From contig QAOA01006370.1 in the NCBI GenBank assembly GCA_003255065.1, positions 1 to 64,000 on the forward strand: DNA of 64,000 bases, given 5' to 3'. This document shows, piece after piece, positions 1-10,071 of the stretch. The stretch is from Cercis canadensis. Taxonomy: Eukaryota > Streptophyta > Magnoliopsida > Fabales > Fabaceae. A program made the translations under genes and the position numbers. Within the stretch, counting starts at the first letter, position 1; every line of letters begins with the position of its first letter. Below the pieces are notes generated by a model. The model made no database searches. It saw only the letters and a list, made by a program, of their open reading frames with translations, and was not told the origin of the DNA.

Positions 1-2239
1 TTTCATCTCTCTATACAGCTCTTTTTTCACTAACTCAGATGGCCCACAAAAATGGTGGAATCAACCTCCTCTACTTCAAACAACTTGCAACTACCATGAA
101 ACATCAACCCACTCAAACCAACAGCCTGAAACCAAACCTGCACAAACCGATATGTCTCAATTTCCTCCATCAGTTGGTCGACGGCGGGTGATTGTTTTCT
201 CTACCCGATGACCATCGATTGGGTGACGTTTTTCCTGAAAGCTGACTGAATCTGACCGATGAACACCCTAATCTCTAGCCTATACTAAAGTTCTAAAACC
301 TTGAGAAATGATGGCCAAACAGAAAATACAACGTCAAGAGCAGTGATATAAACAAGAGTTCTATAACACAAAAACATAACACATTAGTAGATAGAATTTT
401 CAGCAAAAAATATCTGGAAAAAAAAAAAACATAGAAGAAAATGCAGCTATGTAATTAACAATATATAAGCACTAATAAAATATTAGCAAGACTTGTGTAA
501 TATCAATTGCTCTATAGTACATAATCACTAGAGGGATATTTTTCGGTTTCGTCATCACTACTATGATATTCATCTTCTTCTTCTTCCTCACCATTTTCTC
601 CTATCTCATCATCTATATCAGTGACAATGACTGGATTTTCCCCAGTACCAAGTTCATCTGTAGCAATTGAAGTGATATCTCCTAATTCTATTTATATCTG
701 ATCATCATCAACAATTAACGCCAGTGAGTGATGTGGTTCGTCTTGGTATGGATCATCTGGCGCATCTAGGGCATCAATTATGTGTCTAGCCTTTGTTTCA
801 ATAACATATAACCATCCCTGCTTATTAAGAGTTCTCCATGTATACGAATTATGTTGTTCAACCAACATAAATATATACCTAGAGAAACAAAAGAAAGGTT
901 CTGAGAAATTTAATTGACCTACTTGCTCTCAAAGCTCTATCGTCCTATTAGTGGAACAACTACTTCAAGAACAGTCCTAAAATCAAGGACTATTTGAGAG
1001 TTAATCCTACGCAATTCACTCTCAAACATGTTTCTAAGTTAACCTAACTAACTTATCATATATAACTCTAAACTATATTCATTCTAGAAGTTTTCAATAT
1101 ATCAAATGCTCACAATCCATATCATTACAAATAAATTACTATCAAACATATCCTCCATCACATTATTGAATAACCACAAAATCATATAAAAAAAATTCTA
1201 AACAAAATTATACAAATAATTTATATATAACATACAACAATAGCCCCAAACAGAATTCTTAAAATTCTAACAATTTTACACATAATTTAATTTAATAAAG
1301 TACTCTCTAAACTCCCATAAAATTAAAATTCATTCATATTAATTCAAAAAAAATAACAAACAATTATCAAAACCCTCTACATATGTCATACATCAAAAAT
1401 TCTCAAACAATTGGAACAAAAAAATTCATAACTACTCCAATTTTAACATTGAAATTCAGATTACCAACATCAAAGGCAAACTCATAAACCAAACAATTAT
1501 TAACTTTATAATTCATCAAATACTCATCTACAACTAATCTACACTTAAACTAGTCCAAAAATATAGATAAAAACCCACTAATTTTGTGCATCATCGAGAA
1601 AGAAAATGTAAGAGAAATTTGGAGAGAAAATAGAAGAAAAATGGCCTACCTCAACTCCAATGCTTCAAAAGGAGGATATAGACTATCCACACACACCGAG
1701 AAACACCCTAAAGTCATTGGAAACCGCCACCCATGTCCGTTGCCGAAGAGAAATCGCCGAGAGAGAGAAATTTTTCTAACTTGCAAATGAGGAAGATAAG
1801 TTTCGAGGATAGATAAAATTTTTAGATTTCTCACATACTTTCTCACAGAAAAAGTATGAGAATATCTTGCCCAAATTTTAAGCCTTTAATGAAATGGTGC
1901 GTTTGGATTCTCCCGGACAAAGCTCATCCAAAAACTATGCGTTAATGTTTCTCATGGACGAACAGTCCATGAGAAACATAAATGGCATGTACTCTCAGGG
2001 TTTCTCACGGATTTGCTCCATGAGAACATTTTCGCACCACATTCAAGTCATACTCTTTTGGAATTTTTCATGGATTTCTCACGAAAATTTCTCATTGACG
2101 TGTAGTCTATGAGACAGTCTGTGAGAAAATTCTTCATTTTAAACTTTTGTGACAAAATCTCAGTTTTTCCATGAGAATTTCTCACAGAATTTGTGTCCGT
2201 GAGAAAGTTCCGTGTGTAAAATTCATTTTTCTTGTAGTG
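1..2239 (-). mobile_element. Terminal part of a decayed CACTA (En/Spm-like) DNA transposon
   Basis: The right edge at 2226-2239 reads TTTTTCTTGTAGTG, the inverted form of the CACTACAAGAAAAA terminus known for plant CACTA elements. The sub-terminal stretch 1900-2225 is packed with repeated motifs in both orientations (TCTCACGGA, CATGAGAA, GTGAGAAA), as expected for the transposase-binding region of these elements. On the minus strand 891-539 keeps a long readable stretch (see next entry). The other terminus is outside the window, so element length is unknown. A 3-bp target duplication may be CAC at 2240-2242 but cannot be confirmed without the other end. That it is a CACTA terminus is seen; that the whole 1-2239 belongs to one element is inferred. 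Confidence 0.6.
539..891 (-). pseudogene. Possible CACTA transposase C-terminal remnant
   Basis: The minus strand reads open for about 60 codons with the segment WRTLNKQGWLYVIETKARH, then a stop after DDDQI, then an acidic, glutamate-rich tail. A Trp-Gly-Trp-x-V-x-x-x-x-x-x-R pattern of this kind occurs near the C-terminus of TNP2-like CACTA transposases (the DUF4216 region), and an acidic tail is also common there. A splice acceptor-like CTCTAG precedes it near 890. The in-frame stop and the short distance to the element end show that it is not functional. Family assignment is by resemblance only. Confidence 0.35.
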
Positions 2240-3737
2240 CACATCTATACTTTGTTTCCTAGGCACTCTCTTATCATTCCAAAGTTTCATTTTCCTTCAC
2301 TGGATGCAACTCCTCCATCAATAAGTACTCTTCAATATGTACAATAAGATTGATTTTTTAATTTAATTGTTTTGCTGTCTTTATCAAGTGGTTATATATA
2401 CTTTTAAGACGATGGTAAATCCTTTCTCAGTTGCTTTTGGAAAGATTCTTGTGATAGATCTACCAGCATTTCCAAAAAAGAAAGAAAAGAAAACATGTTG
2501 ATTTCTTGACACTTGAGGCCAACAGAGAACATGCATACATGCTGGTGTATATATGTACATAAGTATGGAAAAGAACTTAAAAGTAACAGTGAGGACATTT
2601 CATAAACTTATGGGTGTTAGGATTCAGAACTTTGTGGTAGTATATAATTCGCGGGTGAGAGCTTCTACGGATTCTCTCTGTTTAATGCTTCCCCAAGTTT
2701 TAATCTCACTATATTCATCTTTATATTACGGGACACAGAAAAGATATGACTAAGGAGAGAGAAGAAGAAGACGGAGAGAGAAAGAGAACCAGCAGGTTCT
2801 TAAAAGACACACTAGATGAATTCAACCTCTCTTTCAGGGACACGCTAGATCGATTCAGTATATCTTTAAGAGACTTATTGTATCGTAAACAAGCGAGTCT
2901 CTTCAATTTCTTAACTTTTATGACATCGGTTGATTGAGATCTACTACTTCTATTTAGCAGATCTAAAAGGAAAACATAGCATATCTAATTTTATTTGATA
3001 GTGTATTATTAAAATATTTAAAATAGACACATTCTAATATATAGTTTCAACAATAATCCATTTAAGTAATTATTTTGCCAGGAATGGGAATTTGGGAACA
3101 TGTCATTTGACTCATTTCTAGTCATCATAGATTGGTGGTTAAGCCACCTCCCCATAAAACGGCATAAAGCAGAGTAAAGCAGATCACAAAAGTCAAGAGG
3201 GATTTTCTCTCAAAATAGACATTTTCCTGGTTACAAACCATAAAACACGAAATCAGTTTAGTGATATTAAGGTGGTCTAGATTACAAAAATAAAAATAAT
3301 TTTTTATCTAAGAAACTATGTGTTTTTTTTTTTTAAGGTTTTAACGATTAAAATATTTTTGAGTCAGTTTTTATACATTAAAATTAATTTTTTTTTAAGG
3401 TACTTGAGAAAGATGTGCTGTTTGAGAAAGCCATGTCATTCATCCCAATTGTAAAATTTGGACAATCAAAATTTATATTTAAAGCATTTCTAATAAAATT
3501 ATTATATAAGATACTTTAACGTTTAAGTCTTAGGTAATTCATATGTACAACTTTTATTGGGACGAAATGAAATGTGATTATAAAAAGGGATACAGCTATG
3601 GTACCTTTATGGGTAGCATCTAATAAAATTAAATAAATAAATCAATGTAAAAGATTTAGTCATTGTCTTGTACCCATAACATAAAGAAAAAATATTGCTC
3701 CATAATCGACTTATTTCTTCTTTTTAACTTTTCATAT
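2240..3737. other. AT-rich spacer without a recognised gene
   Basis: No coding region of known family is visible. A 63-codon open stretch (2746-2937, +) contains three tandem 33-nt units, noted under findings. Otherwise the stretch holds homopolymer runs and AT-rich DNA. Confidence 0.5.
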
Positions 3738-4870
3738 AAGTGTAGAAGATAGTATTTAGTCTCTAAAGGAACATCATAATATTAAGTATTGTATATCTTA
3801 TCATCATCATCATCTTGTGTTCAACTCATTTTTTTTTTTAGGAGTAATTTGGCCGACCGAATGATAATTTAAATACAAAAGTAACGTTAAAAATAAATTA
3901 AAGATCAAAGTAACAATTAACCAATAAGTATAGAAGATAATATTTAGTCTCTAAAGAAACACCATAATATTAAGTATTGTATATCTTATTATAATCATCA
4001 TCTTGTGTTCAACTCATTTTTTTTTTAGGAGTAATTTGGCCGACCGAATGATAATTTAAATACAAAAGTAACGTTTAAAATAAATTAAAGATCAAAGTAA
4101 CAATTAACCAATAAGTATAGAAGATAATATTTAGTCTCTAAAGAAACACCATAATATTAAGTATTGTATATCTTATCATCATCATCATCTTGTGTTCAAC
4201 TCATTTTTTTTTTTAGAAGTAATTTAGCCGACCGAATGATAATTTAAATACAAAAGTAACGTTAAAAATAAATTAAAGATCAAAGTAACAATTAACCAAT
4301 AAGTATAGAAGATAATATTTAGTCTCTAAAGAAACACCATAATATTAAGTATTGTATATCTTATCATCATCATCATCATCTTGTGTTCAACTCATTTTTT
4401 TTTTAGGAGTAATTTGGCCGACCGAATGATAATTTAAATACAAAAGTAACGTTAAAAATAAATTAAAGATCAAAGTAACAATTAACCAATAAGTATAGAA
4501 GATAATATTTAGTCTCTAAAGAAACACCATAATATTAAGTATTGTATATCTTATCATCATCATCATCATCTTGTGTTCAACTCATTTTTTTTTTAGGAGT
4601 AATTTGGCCGACCGAATGATAATTTAAATACAAAAGTAACGTTTAAAATAAATTAAAGATCAAAGTAACAATTAACCAATAAGTATAGAAGATAATATTT
4701 AGTCTCTAGAGAAACACCATAATATTAAGTATTGTACATCTTATCATCATCATCATCTTGTGTTCAACTCATTTTTTTTTTTTAGGAGTAATTTAGCCGA
4801 TGGAATGATAATTTAAAGACAAAAATAATATTAAAAATAAATTAAAGATTAAAATAACAATTAACCAATA
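3738..4870. repeat. Tandem array, six copies of a ~188-bp unit
   Basis: Copies begin at 3738, 3926, 4113, 4301, 4491 and 4681 (period 187-190). Each runs from AAGTRTAGAAGAT through TTTAGTCTCTAAAG, AAGTATTGTA, a (TCA)n microsatellite of varying length, TTCAACTCA, a T-run, GCCGACCGAATGATAA and a purine-rich end at CAATTAACCAATA. Inner copies differ mainly in T-run and TCA number; the first and last are more diverged, as is usual when unequal crossing-over homogenises the middle. The last copy has GCCGATGGA in place of GCCGACCGA. The array ends about 680 bp before the receptor kinase start codon. Confidence 0.95.
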
Positions 4871-4914
4871 ATTTAAGTACCAAAACTCTTCTTTTTTCCC
4901 ATGGGCTTTGTTTG

Positions 4915-5241
4915 TAGACTGTAGGGTCATTTTCAATCTTCTAGCTTAGTCAATCACTCTGTCTACCAAAATGGAAAAAGTTTTTAGAAAAAATAAGTCT
5001 AGTAAACATGGAAATTTCCAAAACCATTTTTAATTTTTTTTTTTTTTAACATGATAAAACCACTCAACGATTTTTACTAGACTGTATGGTCATCTTCAAG
5101 CTTCTAGCTTGGTCAGTCACTCTGTCAACCAAAATGGAAAGATGGAAAAAAATTTTAGAAAGAAGAAGTCCAGTAAAAATGGAAATTTCCAGAACCATTT
5201 TTAATTTTTTTTTGACACGATAAAACCACTCAATGATTTTT
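4915..5241. repeat. Two-copy 163-bp tandem repeat in the receptor kinase 5' flank
   Basis: Copy 1 is 4915-5077 and copy 2 is 5078-5241. Both contain TAGACTGTA, TTCTAGCTTRGTCA, CACTCTGTC, AAATGGAAATTTCC and end in GATAAAACCACTCAA followed by GATTTTTA. They are about 85-90% alike by eye with small indels. The repeat ends ~310 bp before the ATG at 5552, so it lies in the likely promoter region. Confidence 0.85.
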
Positions 5242-5551
5242 AAATTTCAATTCCTTGCTATAATCATATTAATCTTTTTTAAAATTATCAACTTGTTATC
5301 AATTGGCGTCAACTGAATACATATTAAAATGCACATGTTGGATGGAAGAAAATTAACAAACCAATAGGAACAGCCAGCCTCCGAAGTTAGTCAAGTTTCC
5401 CAAAGGAGACGGCTAAAACAAGTGCCTTTATTTGAGTCAACAAGTCTTTGGTCAATGCATCATCCACCTTCGGGGCCGCCATTAATACAGCTATTATAAC
5501 AGAGAGTCCCATCTCACAGAGGAGACAACTCCGCAAGTTGAAGCCATAGCC

Positions 5552-7990
5552 ATGGCTGTCTGCTTCAGCTTCAGCTTCTTCTTTCTCTTCACCTTCTTCT
5601 TCTTCCTCTGCAACTTTTCCCATCTCTCAATTGCCCAACAACTCTATTTCACCTCCTTCAACATCTCAAACTCCCCATGGAGCCCAACCCAGAACCGCAC
5701 CCTTCTCTCTCAGAACTCTAATTTCTCTGCTGGGTTCCTCCCCATACCCAATTCCCGTACCCAATTCAACTTCTCTGTTTGGTTCACCAAAGTCCCTTCA
5801 AATGCTGTTGTTTGGTCTGCAAGTTCCTCGGTCAACTCCTCTGCTGCCATTGTATTCGACAGCTCTGCTTCTCTCACCATCAACTCCAGAAGCCAGCTTT
5901 TCCTCAACGATTCTACTGGGAAAAACCTATGGACCCCAGAAAATCCTTCAACCAATTCGAGTTCTGCAACTCTCTTTCTCGACAACCATGGAAATTTGAA
6001 GTTTGGGAGTTGGGAAAGCTTTAGTTTCCCGACAAACACATTTCTCCCCAACCAGAGCATCGAGCAGATTTTCTCCCAGAATGGGAAATTCAAGTTCGTC
6101 AATTCTTCGAATTTGGTCCTCAACTCCACCTCTGATCTGTACTATAACACGCCTAGTCCTCTTAAGAGCATGGATGAGGCTGGGAGAATGAACATGGTGA
6201 GTAGCTTCTTCCTCACTTCGGATTACGGCGATATCCGGTTACGAAAACTTGTGCTTGAGGATGATGGCAACTTGAGAATCTACAGTTTCTACCCAGAAGA
6301 GCAAAACCAGTGGAAAATGGTGTGGGTAGCAATCCAACAACAATGCCAAATCAAAGGCAAATGTGGGCAAAACGCTATCTGTATGCCTGGAGAAGACGCA
6401 TACAGTTCTACCTACTGCGTTTGCCCTTCTGGGTTCATCGAAAATCCAGGTGGGGCCCAACAAGCAGGGTGCAAGAGAAGAACCCAGCTAACCACCAACA
6501 CCAAGTTCCTTCGCTTAGATTATGTCAATTTTACTAGCGAAATCGACCAGATGATGCAAATTGAAGCCAGAAACTTCACAATCTGCGAAGCGAGATGCAG
6601 TTCAAACCCGAAATGTCTCGGATTTGGGTTCAAATACGATGGATCAGCTTATTGCGTTGTATTGCAGCAACTTCTATTTGGGTATTGGTCTCCAGGTACA
6701 GAAACTGCGCTGTTCCTCAAAGTTGATAGATCTGAAACCGAAACCTCGAATTTCACCGGCATGACAGAGATTCTGCAAACAACGTGCCCGGTTCAGATCA
6801 GCCTCCCTCATCCGCCGAAAGATTCAAACACCACCACACGAAACATTGTGATAATTTGTACACTTTTCGCTGCTGAGCTCATTTCTGGTATTGCTTTCTT
6901 CTGGTCTTTCCTCAAGAGGTACATCAAGTACAGAGACATGGCTACCACTCTGGGTCTTGAGCTTCTCCCTGCCGGTGGTCCAAAACGTTTCTCGTATTCT
7001 GAGCTCAAAACCGCCACCAATGATTTCTCCAACCTCATCGGAAAAGGTGGGTTTGGGGACGTTTATAAAGGGGTGTTGCCGGACCACCGTGTCATCGCTG
7101 TGAAGTGCCTGAAGAATGTCACCGGCGGCGACGCTGAGTTCTGGGCGGAGGTCACCATCATTGCCAGAATGCACCACCTCAACTTGGTTCGCTTATGGGG
7201 TTTCTGTACTGAGAAAGGTCAAAGGATACTGGTGTACGAGTATATTTCGGGTGGGTCACTGGACAAGTACTTGTTCCGACCTCGTCGGGTTGTATCCGTT
7301 AAGAGCAACGGAGAAGAAGGAACACCGGGTCAGGATTCAATTCCGGATTCGAATACCCAGCAGAAACCCATTCTTGATTGGAATGTGAGGTACAGGATTG
7401 CTCTTGGAGTTGCGAGGGCAATTGCGTATTTGCACGAGGAGTGTTTGGAATGGGTTTTGCATTGTGATATCAAGCCAGAAAATATATTGCTCGGGGATGA
7501 CTTCTGTCCTAAGATATCTGATTTTGGATTGGCTAAATTGAGGAAGAAGGAAGATATGGTGACTATGTCTAAGAGGCGAGGCACACCAGGTTATATGGCT
7601 CCAGAATGGATTACCACGGATCCAATCACCTCGAAAGCTGACGTGTATAGTTTTGGGATGGTTCTGTTAGAGCTTGTGAGTGGGATTAGGAACTTTGAGA
7701 TTCAAGGTTCTGAGGTGAAAAGTGAGGAATGGTATTTTCCTGGGTGGGCATTTGATAAGATGTTTAAGGAGATGAAAGTGGAAGAAATTTTGGACAATCA
7801 GATTAAGTATTGTTATGATAGTAGGGCTCATTTTGATTTGGTGAATCGGATGGTAAAGACAGCAATGTGGTGCCTTCAAGATAGGCCTGAGTTGAGGCCA
7901 ACCATGGGAAAGGTGGCTAAGATGTTGGAAGGCACCGTGGAGATCATGGAACCTAAGAAGCCCACGGTATTTTTCCTTGGAGATGAATAG
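5552..7990 (+). CDS. G-type lectin S-receptor-like Ser/Thr protein kinase (At1g34300/At5g24080-like)
   Basis: Plasma-membrane receptor kinase of 812 residues, encoded without introns. Residues 1-29 are a hydrophobic signal peptide ending near SIAQQ. An S-locus/bulb-lectin-type ectodomain follows, rich in N-glycosylation sites, then a Cys-rich EGF-like/PAN-like part (about residues 265-395, including CQIKGKCGQNAIC). A single membrane span lies near 431-455. The kinase domain has the glycine loop GKGGFG at ~497, the ATP-binding Lys (VIAVK) at ~518, a catalytic loop HCDIKPEN at ~637 and DFG at ~657. HCD instead of HRD makes it a non-RD kinase, a class often linked to immune receptors (family knowledge). 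An acidic insert (about 575-605) lies within the kinase domain. The start sits in good context (AGCCATGGC). The ligand is unknown. Confidence 0.95.
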   Translation: MAVCFSFSFFFLFTFFFFLCNFSHLSIAQQLYFTSFNISNSPWSPTQNRTLLSQNSNFSAGFLPIPNSRTQFNFSVWFTKVPSNAVVWSASSSVNSSAAIVFDSSASLTINSRSQLFLNDSTGKNLWTPENPSTNSSSATLFLDNHGNLKFGSWESFSFPTNTFLPNQSIEQIFSQNGKFKFVNSSNLVLNSTSDLYYNTPSPLKSMDEAGRMNMVSSFFLTSDYGDIRLRKLVLEDDGNLRIYSFYPEEQNQWKMVWVAIQQQCQIKGKCGQNAICMPGEDAYSSTYCVCPSGFIENPGGAQQAGCKRRTQLTTNTKFLRLDYVNFTSEIDQMMQIEARNFTICEARCSSNPKCLGFGFKYDGSAYCVVLQQLLFGYWSPGTETALFLKVDRSETETSNFTGMTEILQTTCPVQISLPHPPKDSNTTTRNIVIICTLFAAELISGIAFFWSFLKRYIKYRDMATTLGLELLPAGGPKRFSYSELKTATNDFSNLIGKGGFGDVYKGVLPDHRVIAVKCLKNVTGGDAEFWAEVTIIARMHHLNLVRLWGFCTEKGQRILVYEYISGGSLDKYLFRPRRVVSVKSNGEEGTPGQDSIPDSNTQQKPILDWNVRYRIALGVARAIAYLHEECLEWVLHCDIKPENILLGDDFCPKISDFGLAKLRKKEDMVTMSKRRGTPGYMAPEWITTDPITSKADVYSFGMVLLELVSGIRNFEIQGSEVKSEEWYFPGWAFDKMFKEMKVEEILDNQIKYCYDSRAHFDLVNRMVKTAMWCLQDRPELRPTMGKVAKMLEGTVEIMEPKKPTVFFLGDE

Positions 7991-8065
7991 GTGATGCAGG
8001 CAGGCTCTAGTACTTCTTTTCCTTTTCCCTTTTTTTAGTAAGTGTATGTTAGGAGTTTAAAGAAC

Positions 8066-8071
8066 AATAAA
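8066..8071 (+). terminator. Polyadenylation-type AATAAA after the lectin receptor kinase
   Basis: AATAAA occurs 76 bp past the stop codon at 7990, followed by T-rich sequence, a plausible near-upstream poly(A) signal. The 215-bp repeat copy begins 20 bp further on. Confidence 0.45.
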
Positions 8072-8090
8072 TAAAATAGGGTGATAAGAC

Positions 8091-8305
8091 CATAATATTT
8101 TCTTGAATGTAAGTTATATTCAAGTGTAATAGCTTTTTCTTTCGGTATATGAAGCTACAAATGTATAAAAATATTTGGTTGAATGCATTTTCTTATGACT
8201 TTTGAACATATTTTAACTCAATCATGAATCTTTGATACCTCAAGTTTCATATTAAATATGTGTAAGCATTAAGAGCTGACTCCTAAGACAACTCAAGGTA
8301 GCCTT
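8091..8305. repeat. 215-bp direct repeat, copy 1 (receptor kinase 3' flank)
   Basis: Begins CATAATATTTTCTTGAATGT and ends ACTCAAGGTAGCCTT. It is matched at about 95% by 14720-14934. It lies directly after the receptor kinase gene, so this is probably its native place and the distal copy arose by duplication. Confidence 0.9.
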
Positions 8306-8680
8306 GATCGTTCTCATGTACCTTGAAAAGGCCAGTTTTTTCCCATAAACAGTTATTTTATGCGGATTCTTGAATGAGCGTGTAAAAAATAGAAGGGCAT
8401 TGGTTGGAAGTCATAAGGATCTTTTATTGTGAAGGATGATTGCTGTTGTATTCATGGCATCTCAAATTCTCAATGATTTCTGGTCATCTGTAAAATTGAT
8501 AATCGAATGACAGCAGCGTACTACTTACAGTGGGTTAGCCTTTCTGTCTATGCTTATTTCATACTGACTTTCAAAAGCTTAGAGAGAGGAGTTTATTAAG
8601 CTGTTGGTTTCATGAAGAGGGCAGAACCTGAGCTGCTTAATTAGGGAGACCTGTGCTTTTTATTGGACACTTGAAGTGCT
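8306..8680. other. Left part of the inserted block, no gene recognised
   Basis: Unique-looking sequence between the 215-bp repeat and the 66-bp repeat. No exon of THO2 or another family was recognised. Confidence 0.4.
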
Positions 8681-10071
8681 TAGTCCTTGATGTCTGGCTG
8701 ATAATAGGTAGGTTTTGATCTATCTAATGTGCCTTTTGTGAGTAGTCCAGACAAAGGACACGGGTTACACGCACGGCCATGTCAAGCCCGTGTCTAACCT
8801 CTTGAAGTCCCTGCTCGAAGATGATTGAAGAACACGGCCAGGATAGTGAAGAACACGCATGTGTTGGACGCCGTGTTAGTCAACCCGAGACAAACCAAAG
8901 ATGAACACACCCTGAGTCAGAGAAGCACGGGCCATGTTGAGATGAACACGGCCTGAAGCAAAAAAGACACGGTCATGTCTGAGGATGTGCTTGAAAGACC
9001 AGAGAGACAATTCAAGTGACACGCCCTTGTTCCATAAGTGAACACGGCATGTGTCTTGGCCGTGTTCGAGCGATTGTTGACCAAACCCCTAAAATTTCAA
9101 ATAGTATAAATATGAATCTGAAAGAAAGGAGAATGGAGGAGATAGCCGTTAAGGAACAAGAGGAAAGAGCCATAGCACGATTGGCGACAATTGGGACTCG
9201 AACTTCACCTAGTTTCATTTTCTTACCTCATGCTGAACTTGAATTATCTGTTTTTATCTGATTTAATTATGAGTAGCTAAACTTTTTTTGTTAGGGGATT
9301 GATGTAGCTCGTTTTTTATGAAGTTTCAATGTTGAATGGTTTTATTTTAATACAACTCTCATTGTTGGAGTAGAATTTACCGTTCTTAATGCACTTGAAT
9401 GACTAGCCACCATTTGAATGATTTTATTGGCTTATGTTAAGGCTAGGAATAGTAAGACATAAGCATGCTATTGTAATTTCTATCATGAATCAGATTGATC
9501 TAGGAATAGATAACTTATTTTATGTGGCCTTGAATTAATTCCCATAAGACTTAATAACCTAGACACATTAATTGAACCAAGGAATTGGATAATTAATTGG
9601 CATAAGGAGGATTGCTTCTCCAAGGAATTTGGATCAATCATATTCGGGAAATTGGCCAACAACAAGGGACTTGTATCTAGAGTAGATTATTCTTCAGTGA
9701 ATCAAAGATTTTTTTGTCTATGAAATAATTGAAGTCAAAAGCGAGTGAAATCAAACCCTAACTTCTTTTGCTCATAGTTAATCTCATAGTTTACTTTCCA
9801 TTAAGTTGTTTGCTTTAATATTTAGTCTTACTTAATCAATTACATTTACTATTTTAAGGCTACCTTCAATCCAAAATCATTATTCTTCCAAATAGAATCA
9901 TTCTTGGTGAACTTGGTAATTGCTTACGTCAATCCTTGAGGACAATACTCAACTAATCTTTTACTACTTGTGTGACTCGGTACACTTGCCGAAAAAATCA
10001 CATCAGTCCTTGATGTCTGACTGATAATAGGTAGGTTTGGATCTATCTAATGTGCCTTCTGTGAGTAGTCG
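8681..10071 (-). mobile_element. LTR-like insertion (solo LTR candidate) flanked by 66-bp direct repeats
   Basis: The insert 8748-10005 is flanked by near-identical 66-bp segments (8681-8747 and 10006-10071, about three mismatches). Read on the minus strand it starts TGATGTGATTTTTTCGGCAA, a start known from plant Ty3/gypsy-type LTRs, followed by GTACCGAGTCACACAAGTAG. The other half is GC-rich with repeated AACACGG/CCGTGT motifs, again typical of such LTRs. No gag or pol coding is visible, so a solo LTR is likeliest. A 5-bp duplication GTCCT with TG/CA ends is also possible, but the longer 66-bp repeat is not explained by normal integration. Confidence 0.55.

Noticed and set aside
3738..4870. 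CRISPR-like array
   Set aside because: The unit is ~188 bp with no short repeat/spacer alternation, in a plant nuclear genome; it is a plain tandem repeat.
5387..5623. Minus-strand open frame opposite the receptor kinase start
   Set aside because: Acidic run is the complement of the Ser/Phe-rich signal peptide codons; a shadow.
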